This document shows positions 44,091 through 55,189 of a DNA stretch of 64,000 bases, piece after piece. This stretch comes from Macrocystis pyrifera (taxonomy: Eukaryota > Sar > Phaeophyceae > Laminariales > Laminariaceae). A program made the position numbers and the translations under genes. The notes below the pieces were generated by a model. It was not told the origin of the DNA, did no database searches, and saw nothing but the letters and a program-made list of their open reading frames with translations. The stretch lies in the NCBI GenBank assembly GCA_031763025.1, contig JASSKH010000019.1, positions 8,162,250-8,226,249 of the forward strand, given 5' to 3'. Position 1 is the first letter of the stretch. Every line of letters begins with the position of its first letter.

Positions 44091-47000
44091 CTGCCAGTGT
44101 GCATACGCCACATTTACCGCATGCATTGACGATAAGCATTTTCAAGGAAACTAACGACAGGGCGGGGGGGGCTTGGAGGGGGGGGGGGGGGTACTCATGT
44201 CATGCACGGCCGTAATCGTACGACCATAGACTCTGCGGGGGAGGGGCGTACATATTCGTTGCTTGCCTTCGTCATATGTACATTGACCACGCATCCCTTT
44301 AAAGACGGAGCACCGTCCGTACTTAGAGACATTTGGGCGCTCATTGAGCTTTTTTCCGTATATTGGGGAGTTGGGGGGGCGGGAGGTTACTAACAATTAA
44401 AATACAGGGGGGAGTGAGAGGGACGGGGAGGGGGGGGGGGGTGGTCGACATCATGCATGGCCGTAGTCGTATGACCCTTGGACTTTCGTGTCCCTGCAAT
44501 GCCGGGACGGAGTACGTCGGGTTTTCATCGACCAGGCAGACATTGCTTGCACCAAGCTCGAAATTCCGTCAGGTATTCGGCGAGTCGCATGAAGGGTGAG
44601 CTGCATTCTACTAAGAACCGCTTGCAAGGCGGATTTTCTTGGATATGGATGACAGCGTGGATTCAATTGGTGCGTTTTCCGGTGTGGCCACTTCCAGAGA
44701 CAGCAATGGGTTTATTGTGTATCTGCTTCGTCGGTACCTTACCATAGACACTATAATTCCCCTCGTGCGGAGTAAAAAGGTTCTCCACCCCGCACAAAAT
44801 GATCTAACTCGACCGCCAGTTGCGGCGACCGTCAAATTAACAAAAAAGGTGTGTACCCTTGTTGTCTAACTGACGTAGTGAGCGGCATGTTTTACAGTGT
44901 CGTTGCCAACCGACTCCAACCCAGACTATATAGAGAGGGAGGTGTACTCGATAGAAGAGGCGTACTTGATGTTTTGCATGGCCGTAATCGTATGACCGTA
45001 GACCCTCGCATCCCTGCAATACCGGGACAGAGCATGTCGGGTTTTCACCGACCAGACGGACATTGCTTGCACCAAGCGCGAAGCGCCGTGAGGTGTCCGG
45101 CGAGTGGCATGAAGGGTGAGCTGCATCCTACTAAGAACCGCTTATGAGGCGGACTTGCATATGGATGACAGCTTCAATATAGAGGGGGGGTGTACTATCT
45201 GCACCAAGCAAAAGTGCAACGCGATTCCCAACAACACCTGACAATATCGCAGTTGATGTCTGTTTAAGACTTTGTTGACCTCTGCGCCACCTATCCCCCG
45301 ACCCCGCCCGTTTTTCGTATTTGATGAGAACCACCCCTTCCCGAGGAATGGGGGAGGGTGGTTCTCAGTAAAGACCAAACGCGGGCGGGGTGGAGGGCGA
45401 GGGACGGGAGGTGAGTGGGGGGATAGTTGGCGGAGAGGTCAACAAAGTCTTAAGACCGACATCAGTTGCGCTATACCGGGTATAGTTGGGAATCGCGTTG
45501 CGCTTTGGCTTGGTGCGGAAAATACTCCTGGCTGCTGCTCCTGTGGATTCCGCTACTGCTACTACTGCTACTGCTACTACTACCACTAGTACTACTACTA
45601 CCACTACTACTACTGCTACTACGACTACTACCACCAACACCACTACCACCACTACTACGAGACGCAGGGTTTCCAGCAAACCGAGAACTTACCTCATTTC
45701 CCGCCATAAAGGCACACGTCCCCGTGAAAGGGTCTTCGTCCACGTTCTTTGCCCCGTCACCGATCTCCACGCCCACTAGAGTACCCCCAGCGGAGTGAAT
45801 GAAATCTCGACACGACGGGAGGTCTGCGAAACGCTTCACGGAAAACCCAGGGGGAAGGCGGCTAGGAGCGTGGGTCTCCATGGAAAACTTGGGCTGCCCG
45901 ACTGGCTCGAGGAGGCGTGAAACCGAAAGGAGGGGATGGGGGATAGTGGGTCGCCCGGAATTAGTTGACCCCTAGGGAGGACGCTGACACGCTCAGGAAT
46001 GCGTCGTCAAGTACCCGCGCGTAGGCGTTTCGGCAACATACACATAATACTTCGAACTAGAGCAATGGATTTGCAGCCAAGATCCGTATTTCGTGGTTGT
46101 AGAATGGTTGACGCAAATGTACGAGAATCCTGGGCTTTTTAGCCCTTATTTGCACTTTTTGGGGCCCTATAACGTACTACCCATCATGGAAACGTAGTTT
46201 TGAGCCAGGCAGCATCTTCAACGACGACTGCCTAAGAGATATAGCATCCGCTTGGAAAGCGGCAATCTTCTAGTGAAGGCCATGTCCTCATCGGTGATGT
46301 AGCCATTGTGCTATGCTCCCTCGCGTGGAATGAAACTTTTTAGTAGCGTTTTTGCGAGCTTTTCGAGGTACTCGCTCGCAACTTCGAACACACGAAAACA
46401 CCTCGTGAGTTGTTTCTCGCTGCCGACGACTGCTGTTTGGCGCACCCGACGCCCTCACAGACCCCATCATGAGCATCCCTCAATTTCGCGGGCTGTAGTT
46501 TCCTGTGAAGAGCTGTAGCCGTCCGCAAGTGAGGTGCAAACGTTCAGTTGGGGGTTGTTTTTGGTCTCATTTTTTGCACCCCAATTTTCGGCCAACTTCG
46601 ACCACTGGAGCACCTCTTAGTCGAGGTGTAGGCCTCTGTTGAGAACCTGCGGGGGATCAATCTCTAGATAAACACAAGCTGCTGCGATTAACCTCTAGCA
46701 AGTCACCGTCGCTCTCCGGTGAGCACGAAGCAGCCGAAGTTCTAAACGCAGCGTGTTAAGATAGCGTTTTTTTTCTGTTCCGACAAAACATCTAGAGATT
46801 AGAATCACCGGAAACCCGGGAACCAAGGGATGCTTGGATGCCAGCGTCCCTCTACGGACTGTCACTATGTTTCAGAGAAAAACTACTTGGACACAAACGA
46901 ACAGAAAAAAAAACACCGAGGAGGGAGTCAAACCGAACGGAGGGTTAGGGTGTTGATGGGTCGCCGAAAATTCACCCCTTTGAAACCGATGGCCGCTATG

Positions 47001-47529
47001 TTTCGCGAGCGAGCTCCTTGAAATTAAACTGGAAAAGCGTTGTAGAGAGGTGTCATTGGGACACGGTTGACACACAACAATCGATCGTTCTTCGAGGGGA
47101 AATAAAACCAGCAGCAGCACTAACCGACTGTTTGTTCCATCCTTTCCGCAATAACGTGTCGCGAACGTGAAGACAGCACATCAGCAAAAACGCGCGGCGG
47201 CCAGATTTCGACGTGAAAAAAAGTACAGCAGCAACACTTTTTTTTGGGCGGGGAATGTACAGCTCCAACAGCTTTTGACGTGAAAAAAAGGCACAGCTAC
47301 AACAGTTTTCGATGTGAAAAAAGGTGCAGCAGCAACACGCGGCGGGGAAGTTTGGACAGTGTTTTAGGATTAGGCTTCAGGGTTTTTGGGGCTAGCTACT
47401 GTTCTCACCTATCAAAACTTCAGCTCCGAAGGCCACGGAAGAGACAATGAGCGACCGGACATTGCAGCGCTTGGAGATGTTCGCGATCACCAAGTACAAC
47501 TTCGCCGGCTGCTTGCCCGTCATCATCAT
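43845..47529 (-). CDS. SpoU-family RNA 2'-O-methyltransferase, three exons
   Basis: Exons 47529-47409, 45901-45693 and 44090-43845 join in phase (1, then 0) into about 191 residues. This SPOUT (SpoU/TrmH) family transfers methyl from S-adenosylmethionine to the 2'-O of a tRNA or rRNA ribose, forming a knotted homodimer. Motif 1 region: LYLVIANISKRCNVRSL, then VAFGAEVLIVGQPKF. Motif 2: FMAGNEGSGM, split by intron 2. Motif 3: TASLNVTVAASIILH. A Gly-rich tail follows. I chose the ATG at 47529 because it gives a short MMMTGKQPAK leader straight into the fold. No organelle presequence is seen. The Arg usually found six residues after the motif 1 Asn is Val here. At about 190 residues it is near the minimal size for the family. 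Which RNA it acts on cannot be told. Confidence 0.85.
44190..44232 (+). mobile_element. G-tailed element, B-type start only
   Basis: G15 followed by TACTCATGTCATGCACGGCC and GTAATCGTACGACCATAGAC. Confidence 0.55.
44245..44345 (+). mobile_element. G-tailed element, A-type copy
   Basis: CGTACATATTCGTTGCTTGC, ATTGACCACGCATCCCTTTA and AGACGGAGCACCGTCC, ending near AGAGACATTTGGGCGCTCAT. Confidence 0.6.
44440..44945 (+). mobile_element. G-tailed element, full-length B copy
   Basis: Starts after a G10 run (GGTCGACATCATGCATGGCC) and is collinear with 5711-6245 to its end near GTTGCCAACCGACTCCAACC. It lies in intron 2 of the SpoU gene. Confidence 0.7.
44946..45190 (+). mobile_element. G-tailed element, 3'-truncated B copy
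   Basis: TGCATGGCCGTAATCGTATG, CCTGCAATACCGGGACAGAG, CCGACCAGACGGACATTGCT and TAAGAACCGCTTATGAGGCG, ending in TATAGAGGGGGGG. Confidence 0.65.
45201..45516. mobile_element. Foldback element, 316 bp
   Basis: GCACCAAGCAAAAGTGCAAC at the left end and GCGCTTTGGCTTGGTGC at the right are inverted repeats. The pairing continues inward through ACGCGATTCCCAAC and AAGTCTT..TGTTGACCTC almost to the centre near 45345 (AGAACCACCC / GGGTGGTTCT). It sits in intron 2 of the SpoU gene. No coding capacity or target duplication seen. Confidence 0.7.
45545..45660. repeat. (CTA)n compound microsatellite
   Basis: Interrupted CTACTA/CTGCTA/CCACTA triplets just inside intron 2, beside the donor of SpoU exon 2. Confidence 0.85.
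45693..45901 (-). CDS. SpoU gene exon 2
   Basis: Acceptor GAGCCAG|TCGGG and donor GAG|GTAAGT. It encodes VGQPKFSMETHAP through VKRFADLPSCRDFIH, GGTLVGVEIGDGAK and FTGTCAFMAGNE. The middle part corresponds to the central sheet of the SPOUT fold. Confidence 0.85.
47208..47350. repeat. TTTTGACGTGAAAAAAAG tandem repeat
   Basis: Three or four diverged units (CGACGTGAAAAAAAGTACAG, TGACGTGAAAAAAAGGCACA, CGATGTGAAAAAAGGTGCAG), each followed by CAGCAACAC or CTACAACAG. It lies in intron 1 of the SpoU gene. Confidence 0.65.
47409..47529 (-). CDS. SpoU gene exon 1 (start, motif 1)
   Basis: Three ATG codons in a row at 47529-47521 start the frame. Donor ATAG|GTGAGA in phase 1. It encodes the first strand and the NISKRCNV motif. 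Confidence 0.8.
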
Positions 47530-47797
47530 CTGATGATGATTGGTGTCTGATAACGTAATAGCCTGCGTCCGATGGTTGGCGATCTGACGAATGATTATTT
47601 TGGCAGACGGTGGCGGTAGAAGATGCAAAACGGAAAGAGAAACACGATACTAATGATAAGTGTAAGGCGGTATGAACCTAGAGACCGACTACTGCTCGTA
47701 GGCGATGCCCTTGGCTCTGCTCTGATCACTCATGCAAGGTGCCTGACGATGTTAGCCGTAACAATAACACGTAAGCCAGCTTGAGCTGCTCGCACAG

Positions 47798-48087
47798 AAG
47801 GTGGCTCCGCAACGGCCGAGGACGTAGACAAAATCGAGACTGAAAATGCGACAGGACTGCCAAGGGGTGCAATGAGAAACTTCCGTGGTTCAGTCAGGCT
47901 GAGTAGAAGAGCGCAAAAATCCCCTACACCCTGCACCCTACCCCCTCCACCCTACATAGAGGATTCAAGTGTTATTCATAGTGAGCTGAAAGCACACAAC
48001 GCAGGTCCGTATCCACCCGGCTTCGAACGACGCCGAGCTGCGAGTATTCTCGCCACGTGCCCCCCCTCATGTCATTCGACGCCATAG
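47798..48087 (+). CDS. Candidate exon of unknown protein
   Basis: After CTCGCACAG an open plus frame reads EGGSATAEDVDKIETENATG, then LPRGAMRNFRGS and a Pro-rich stretch, and stops at 48087. It would diverge from the SpoU gene about 0.3 kb upstream. No upstream exon was found and no domain is recognised. Confidence 0.3.
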
Positions 48088-48167
48088 TCATAGCAGCAAG
48101 CAGCAGCGGCCTCAACCCAAACATCTAAGCCGTGACCGTCCTCGTCGTAGCACTTGGCCGTACGCTG

Positions 48168-48212
48168 TACTTTCTCTCTCTCTCTCTCTCTCTCTCTCCT
48201 CCTCTCTCTCTC
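48168..48212. repeat. (CT)n microsatellite
   Basis: About twenty CT units with one CCTC interruption. Confidence 0.9.
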
Positions 48213-48299
48213 AGTCGCCTCGTGGCTTGTCAGCGCAGTTTCTAATTCTGCTGAGCAGCCACCGAGTCCATCAACTACAGTTTCCACGTGCATCGTCCC

Positions 48300-49600
48300 C
48301 GGTGTAGTATTGCCGCCTACAGCGCGTGAAACCAGTTAATAATCTCCTATTTGGGGTAAGGCTGGCGGCTTACTGTGATGCCAACGTTGAGAACAGGCTC
48401 TTAACGGCTATTATTTAGGGTTTAGAGCAGCGTACTTGTTAAGCATAAAAGCTTACTAGCTTTAAATTCTCAAGTTGTACCAGGTACCAGGTACCAGGTA
48501 CGAAAAATCAGCCTAAAAAAAACTCGACAACCAAATTATTTGCACATGACGCGCACTGTACTGCTGTAGTGCAATACCTACGGGAGATGGTCTCAGAGAT
48601 ACGTAGAGGACAAGCACGTCCGGAAGGAGGTACATCAGTACAACATGAAAAAAGGCTGTAGGATCGAGCCGGCCGCACTTAGGCCTCAGGATCCAACAGC
48701 CCGTAGAACATAGGCAGTGCAACATCCAGAGAAACAGGTGGATGTGCAGGGCAACGGCAATAGAAAGGCTTTTTTTTCGGAGCTTGGAAATCGTACCGGC
48801 TGAAGCGCGGGACAACCACTACGACGACTGTTAAATGTACGGCAGCAAGCAGTGCAGTATCGAAAGGACATGATTTCGAAGGTGCGCCGGACAACGGCTA
48901 CCGCATAACAAGGAAAAGAAAAAAGTACACCCTCCCCCCCCCCCCACACACACATGGGCAAACACGGTGACATAACATTTTGGTCCCTTTTTCGATCGTC
49001 ACATTATCACCGGGGGAACGTTGAATACAACACCCCCCACGAAGGGTGCGTCTGAAAACAGCATCAAAACTCCAAGTTTTCACATCAGCTGGTGGGTACG
49101 GTACCCCTTACCCACAACGCTGCTGCTACTACTCGTGCTTCTGTTCCACAAGCTCCAACCGCCGGCGCCGGTAGTACCTTTGTGGCCAATCACGAAACGT
49201 TTCGCGTGTTATTGTAGCATCCAGCGCGTAGTGCTACGGACGGCGTCTTGTACTCCGGGGCGTCGGCTAGACACACAAGTGATTCCATGAGTATGGCAGC
49301 AGTTCGTTTCTCGGCGGGGCTTTAGGCTTGAAGTGCAATATTTCGGGAGTTTCGACATTTTTGAATTCGTGTCGTCTTGCAGCAACGCCCAACGCGCCAG
49401 CCAAAGGGCCTGAGGCCCCGTCGGCAGCAGCCCAGCCGAATCGCGAGCCACTACGATTGCGACAAGCGGCGAGACCATGCTGCCCGGTGAGAGCCACGAG
49501 TGGCAGGACAACTGCTGCGGGGAAGCCCTCTCTCTTCTCAGGGCCCCCGAAGAAAGAGGGCAAGAGGACATGTGGAAAGCTTGAGTTGAAACCGCCCGAA
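48300..49600. other. No gene assigned
   Basis: Overlapping frames on both strands (for example 49382-49488, with usable splice sites and PNAPAKGPEAPSAAA) lack a recognisable domain. GTACCAGGTACCAGGTACCA lies at 48478. Confidence 0.3.
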
Positions 49601-49616
49601 TTTCAAATTCCGGAGT

Positions 49617-50036
49617 TTGGTGGCGGCCGGCACCGCAACGGATACCCTATCTATAGAGTTCAAACTGAAGGCGATCGGTTACTCGCAATCTGTAGTCGAG
49701 GGTGGAAGGGGGCCCGAAGGCACCGTTGGCTTGAATTATGCCACCAGGGCGCTGAGAATTTTGGATATGGCAACACTGGCACCGTGCATCAAGAACCGGT
49801 CTACGTGTGAGAAGGAGGTGCAAGCGGCCACGGCAGCGTCCGGGACCAAAGCCTCCCATGTGTTAGAACACCCGTTGCTAACACACCCCCTCGTTATCAC
49901 ACCCCCCGTATTCTGGCCGGGGTCTGTTAACACTCACTCCATAGCAATCATTGATATACAGCAGTTATCACGCCCTCTCATTACCACACCCCCTGAATCT
50001 GGCCGGGGTCTGTTAACTCTCCTTACCAACCAATAA
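49617..50036 (+). pseudogene. Transposase-like N-terminal fragment
   Basis: The frame includes LSIEFKLKAIGYSQSVVEGG and later ALRILDMATLAPCIKNR. The first part resembles the start of the helix-turn-helix region of pogo/CENP-B-like DNA transposases (FKLKAI-x-Y..). The expected Trp before the KNR motif is replaced by Cys, and the frame runs into a C-rich tandem repeat after about 49860. No DDE domain is visible. I read it as a relic; the family call is tentative. Confidence 0.4.
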
Positions 50037-50180
50037 TGCCGTCAGCACACCCCCTCGTTGTCACACCCCCTCGTTACCACACCCCCTAGCTGCGGGGCTC
50101 TCGTGCATGGTGTTTATCACCAGGAATGCCGTTAGATAGCACACACCCCCACTACAGCACACACCCGGTGATTATATTTT
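49860..50180. repeat. CACACCCCCTCGTTATCA tandem repeat
   Basis: Diverged units of about 60-110 bases built from ACACCCCCTCGTTATCACAC and TCTGGCCGGGGTCTGTTAAC. Confidence 0.7.
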
Positions 50181-50437
50181 AAAATGTCAAAATGTTATCA
50201 CCGGGGTGTGCTTTCTTCCGTGTTATACGGTACTGTTGTCATATCCAAGTATGATATGGCACATGGCATTGCATTGTCTACTGCTGTTGTACATACTTAC
50301 CCCGGTATACTGCTTACCTGGTACGTAACACCGCCGTACGTAGTATCTCTGTTGCGTAGTTTTGTGACCACAGAACTTGTATCTCTCTTATTATTGAGAA
50401 CCAATAGGATTTTAACCCAATAGGATTTTATAAAGTT

Positions 50438-51126
50438 TTGAAATACGTCAGCTGTGAGTTCGACTGATTAAATAGTTGATACGTTGATACTCAACTTTGC
50501 AAGCTGCGTAATACGTCTCGTCTATATTCCATTTTTACCGAATTTTACAAGTATTTTGTGATAAACCGAACGCGCGTATTCTATACCAGGTACCTGGTAT
50601 GTAATTCCTTGTCAAAGATGTAGGCCAGCGGCTCCCCTGGATGCTGCCCGGGTCAACAGATTTTATTAACTTTGAAATACGTCAGCTGTGAGTTCGACTG
50701 ATTAAATAGTTGATACTCAACTTTGCAAGCTGCGTAACACGTCTTGTCTATATTCCATTTTTACCGAATTTTACAAGTATTTATTGTTATAAACCGAACG
50801 CGCGTATTCTGTATGTAATTCCTTGTCAAAGATATAGGTCAGCGGATCCACTCGATTCTGCCCGGGTCAACAGGACAATTTTTTTAAATTTTGAAATACG
50901 TCAGCTGTGAGTTCGACTGATTAAATAGTTGACACTCAACTTTGCAAGCTGCGTACAATTTAAAAAAAAACTTGAAGCGCACGTCAGCTGTGAGTTCAAC
51001 CCGGTCGGTCGGTACTATATAATTAGGTAAAAATGGAATATAGACGAGGCGTATTACGCAGCTTGCAAAGTTGAGTATCAACTATTTAATCAGTCGAACT
51101 CACAGCTGACGTATTTCAAAATTTAT
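50438..51126. repeat. Tandem units of about 220 bp plus an inverted copy
   Basis: TTGAAATACGTCAGCTGTGA starts at 50438, 50672 and 50891 (spacings 234 and 219). Each unit carries AACTTTGCAAGCTGCGTA and, in the first two, GGATCC/GCTCCCC..TGCCCGGGTCAACAG. From about 51027 to 51126 the same sequence runs in reverse, ending ACAGCTGACGTATTTCAAAA. Confidence 0.85.
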
Positions 51127-51129
51127 AAA

Positions 51130-52700
51130 ATATGATTTAAGAATCGGCACGGACACTACTACTAACTAATAATACTGGTTGTCGGGATGTCGACGGGTAC
51201 GTAGAAAGAACTGAAGAACACACGCACGTACGTACTTTGATACCTGGACTGCTGTTTGTCAAGGAATAACGTCATCTATCTGCTGCTGATGTTTGAAATT
51301 TAAAAAGTCAAGTTTCAATTTGGGTGGTGGAGAGGACTCTCATGCGTTGTGTGGCTGGTGGTGGTGGTGGTGGTGGTGTTTGTGGTGGTGGTAGTGGCAG
51401 ACAACCCTGAGGATAATGAGTATAATAGCTCACAGCAGCACTGCCTATTATACTGCACCGCACAGCAGGCACACAACAACAACACCAAAGGGCACAATAA
51501 GCGCACAGCAGCAGCGGGAATAGCATAGCAGCAGCAGCAGCAGCAGCAGCACAGCAAACAGCAAACAGCACGACGAGCAAGTACTACAAAAATATATGTA
51601 TTTGGCTAAAAACACATCCCGCTGCCGGCCAGTCCCGGCCTCTCTTCTTCTTCTAATGGAACCAGGCTGACGTACATACGTGTCATAAGGCTGTTGCCTG
51701 TTCTCTCTCGTCGCGTCGGCCTGTGTCGCTCGTTGTTGCGTGGATTTTTGTGCGCGGACAGATAGATGTCAGGAGACATGTCAAGCACACGCAAGACGTA
51801 CGCTGTCAAGGGTGTAGGGTCGAGTCCTCCATATTAAAGCCTATTTATTATTTTTGTGTCAGTCACGGCATGTCAGGGCAAGGTTGCTGTCTGTCAAGGA
51901 GTGGAAGTTGTTGTCTGCTGTCTGCTGGCTGACATCTTCGGATGTGTGTAAAGTGTGGGGGTTGTTGACACGTCATTCGAGAGTCACTCGTCCGGGTACG
52001 TTTCTCTCACGTGAAAGTTCTTCCTTCCTTAGCTACTCGCACTTTCTTGCTACGCATCCCTGCCCTGTTTGTTCTTTGACTCTCGTCCTCTCATAATGTG
52101 GCACGGAGACCCCCTCTCCCCCCTTCCCCAGCTTGAACGGTACTCGCCTTGGGTCTTATTGCGCAGCGGCGGGGTCACAGCACTGCCTGTGCACTCAATC
52201 GTCTTCAGGTTTTTGCTTGTGCACACACAACACTCGCCACCATCGACCACCCACCACCCACCACACCACACACAACAACAGCACACAACAGCCTGGTTGC
52301 CAAAACGTTTTAGCGGGTAAAAAAAATGAAGAAACAGACGTTTGGTATGTACCGTTTCAGCCGAACGGATTGGGTACGTGGCCTGAGTAAAAGCGTCCGC
52401 ATCTATGTGGGTACTGCTGTGGTGTGTGGTGGCTGGGCACCGCGGTGGTATGGTATACAGAGGAGGGCAAGCAGGAGCACCGTCCTCTGCCAGCGCATGT
52501 TCAGCTGCAACTGATACATTTATTGTATCTCTTTTCCATAAGTGACGAGCGCAGGAGGGAATCCCAGTCGTCGTCACACATACGTCATTCTGGCTCTAAT
52601 GGCGTGTGTGACGTGTCCGATGTATGACCATATGATGAAAAAAAGTGGAGTTCGCAAAGAAAATGAGGCATGTTTCAGTGTTCTCTCCCTTCCCCTACCC
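51130..52700. other. No gene assigned
   Basis: Contains GGT (51352-51390) and CAG (51528-51551) microsatellites. Frames on both strands overlap without a recognisable domain. Confidence 0.3.
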
Positions 52701-52718
52701 CAGAGTAAGTAGGCCAGC

Positions 52719-53130
52719 TTGGGAAGGCAAGCTGAACCACAGCAGCGAAAAAGACAGGTGAGACCAGAGGTGGCCTTGTCCCGAGGGTGTGTCCCTTCTC
52801 AGCTTGAGGTTGCTCGCTTGCATGCTTGCGCGCGCGAGAGAGAGAAGACCCCCCTCAAGCTCTCGATGAGTTTGGGGGGTACAGTTTTGTGTGTCTTCTC
52901 GTCTGTTTCTGTTTTCGTCGCCCTTCTCTTTTTTTACAGCCGAACCAACATCCAACGCTCGGCTATACGCCGCTCCCAAAGAGCGAGGCGAACAAACTGA
53001 GCATGGGAGGAGAACGCCGAGTTCTAGCCCCCCGATGTATCGTTCGACGCGCTGCTGTACTTCCCTCATCGGTCAGACGAACGTCTATAGCGTGCAGCGA
53101 AAAAGCAAGACGACACGTCTGCATTTCTGA
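52719..53130 (+). CDS. Candidate three-exon segment, unknown protein
   Basis: Segments 52719-52757, 52803-52878 and 52940-53130 have usable donors (CAG|GTGAGA, GGGG|GTACAG) and acceptors (TTCTCAG, TTTTTACAG) with matching phase. They encode PQQRKRQ, LEVARLHACAREREK and AEPTSNARLYAAPKERGEQT.., ending VYSVQRKSKTTRLHF. The first intron would be only 45 bases and may not be real. An overlapping minus frame is also open. No family recognised. Confidence 0.3.
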
Positions 53131-53870
53131 GTTTGGTATTTTATTATACATGTACCTGTCCGAGTTTTTTTACCGTATAGCTCATCTCATGCACGGAGGA
53201 CGAGCGACAGGTCCACGGCGTGCGCGCGAAGCCTCACCCTGATTCACGGCGAGGACATGCTTCACCTTCCGTTAGGGCAGTGTGCGCCCGGGTTTGTGAC
53301 CTCCGCCGGACTCCCTTTTTTGTTTGTCGCGTGGTGGTATCGTACCCTGCTGTGCGTTGTGGGCGTACTCGTACGTTTGGCGGGACTGGGCTGGAAGGGT
53401 ATTTATTTATGTTCCTTGTTGCCGCGTCTATATACTCTTGATACCTTTTGGCGATTTACGACTGCTGTGGACGATAATGTAGAGATTTGTTAGGTATCTA
53501 TATTTACATTAGAACATTGCTTATATTTCCGTTCAGAGCGGTAGGATCTGGTACATGTACGAGTACGGCAGTTGTTCAGTGAGCGCAGAGCTTGTATATC
53601 AGCTGTCAGTGCATACTCGTGGTACGTATATCTCGTAGGCAGGGACGCAGGGACTTTTTCGTGCACAAACAAAAAATGATTACGTACGTATTAATAATAG
53701 CAGGAAAGACGAGAGCGTTGAGTTACAGCAGTATTAATAGCAGCATTCGATGAAAATCGACCAGCACTAGGAATGCTGAACCCTGTGCGCGAAATAAAGT
53801 GAAGGCACGTCGCCGGGGGGAAGAAGGAATGGCACCTGTGACCACGGCTTGTCCAGACGATCGCAGAGGG
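53131..53870. other. No gene assigned
   Basis: Only short frames without domains, with scattered TACTGCTG and GTACGTAC motifs. Confidence 0.3.
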
Positions 53871-53877
53871 TAAAACC

Positions 53878-54013
53878 TCCCTTTAGGACTGCAGTCCCGT
53901 TTTGGGGGACAAACCACTCAGAGTTTGAGTGGTTTACTCAGAATTTGAGTTGTTTACTCAGAATTTGAGTGGATTGTCTGGTTTTTCACCGAAAAGGGGC
54001 TGCAGTTCAAACA
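53878..54013. mobile_element. GGACTGCAGTCCCG-family palindromic element
   Basis: The left arm is TTTAGGACTGCAGTCCCGTT and the right arm CGAAAAGGGGCTGCAGTTC. The centre contains three tandem copies of ACTCAGAATTTGAGTGGTTT, a within-element expansion. Confidence 0.7.
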
Positions 54014-54030
54014 GTCCCATTAAATAAAAA

Positions 54031-54125
54031 AGGCTTTAGAACCGCAGTCCCGTTTGGGGGACAAACTACTTGAATTTTTAGTGCTTTTCTCCAAAACGGG
54101 ACTGCGGTTCCAAAAGGGTTTTTTA
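54031..54125. mobile_element. GGACTGCAGTCCCG-family element, well preserved
   Basis: TTTAGAACCGCAGTCCCGTT..GGGGGACAAACTACTTG at the left and CAAAACGGGACTGCGGTTCC..AAAAGGG at the right. The arms can pair over about 35 bases around a short TTTTAGTGC centre. Confidence 0.75.
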
Positions 54126-54639
54126 GCGCGAAAGTAAAAGTGACGAAAAAAAAAGAGCTTGTATCCCCCTAAATGAACATCGGCACACCGCATTTATTTA
54201 GAAGGAGTAGGATCAACAATCAAAAAGCACGGACACTGGCTGCGCTGGACATGGATGTGCGCACGTATCAGCATCAACATTTAAATAGAGGCTGCCATCC
54301 TGTGCACAGCACCTGCTGGGCTGCTGGGGAACATTTCGTTAAAGGCATTAAATTATCGGCATGTTTTCGTACGGGAGAGTCTGTTTGACTTGGTTTTAGA
54401 GTTCGTTTTTGATTTTTTCCCACGTACGAAGATCGTACCACTCTGTTCGAACATGTGAGTACCGTTTGAGTGCTGATAGGACGACGAACACGGTCTTACA
54501 TTTCCGGTCAGAGTACAGCATTGCTGCTGCAAACCACTCTGTCCCACAATTTAAGAACTGTTTGGGTACAAACATGATAATCTAAACCCTCCTACATTTC
54601 CGGACTGGGTGGTATTATTCAGGGCTGTTTGTGGGTCAT

Positions 54640-54930
54640 GACCCCACCCGCGGGTCGGGTCAAGAAGTGTTCAAAATCTCACGGGTCGGATCGGGTCGGG
54701 ACAAGAGGTCTTCAAGTCTCGCGGGTCGGGTCAGATCGAGTCGGGAGTTTTTCGAGTCTTACGGGTCGGGCCAGGTAGGGTCTAGAGTTTATATCACGGG
54801 TCGGGTCGGGTCGAGTCGGGTCTGGTCAAGAGGTGATGAAAAGCTCACGGGTCGGGTCAGGTCACGACCCGCGAGAAACGGATCACTCGTGGGTCGGGCC
54901 AGCATGACCCACGAGTTTTGTTTTATTGAC
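54640..54930. repeat. (GGGTC)n degenerate array
   Basis: Tracts of CGGGTCGGGTC-type pentamers broken by TCTCACGGGT and AAGAGGT spacers. Confidence 0.8.
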
Positions 54931-55189
54931 CCGGGGGTCGTACCGCGCATCCGCCCCGCGGCTCCGACACGTCCAAAACATGCCTCTTTCTGTCCACAGG
55001 CTTCTCTCGTACCGACACTGAATCATACTCCCGTGGTGCGATATTCGAACGTTAAAATACCGTCTACCAGGTGTTATACTGCTGTGTTACGCACGTCCGC
55101 ATCCATCGATACCCACTACAGCCAGGCTACATACACATTTTGTGGGGTACAAAAATGCAGATTCGATTGTTTTTGAAGTGTCGATCCAC

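Noticed and set aside
43880..44154. Plus-strand frame with Cys-rich sequence (CCSLMPDPCQCAYATF)
   Set aside because: The minus strand of the same bases encodes the SpoU motif 3 exon, which joins two other exons in phase; the plus frame is its shadow.
46219..46290. tRNA-Ser-like anticodon stem (CCGC TTGGAAA GCGG)
   Set aside because: No T-arm or pairing acceptor stem follows, so a tRNA gene cannot be supported.
51352..51557. Cys/Ala-rich minus-strand frames
   Set aside because: Products of GGT and CAG microsatellites; no splice or domain support.
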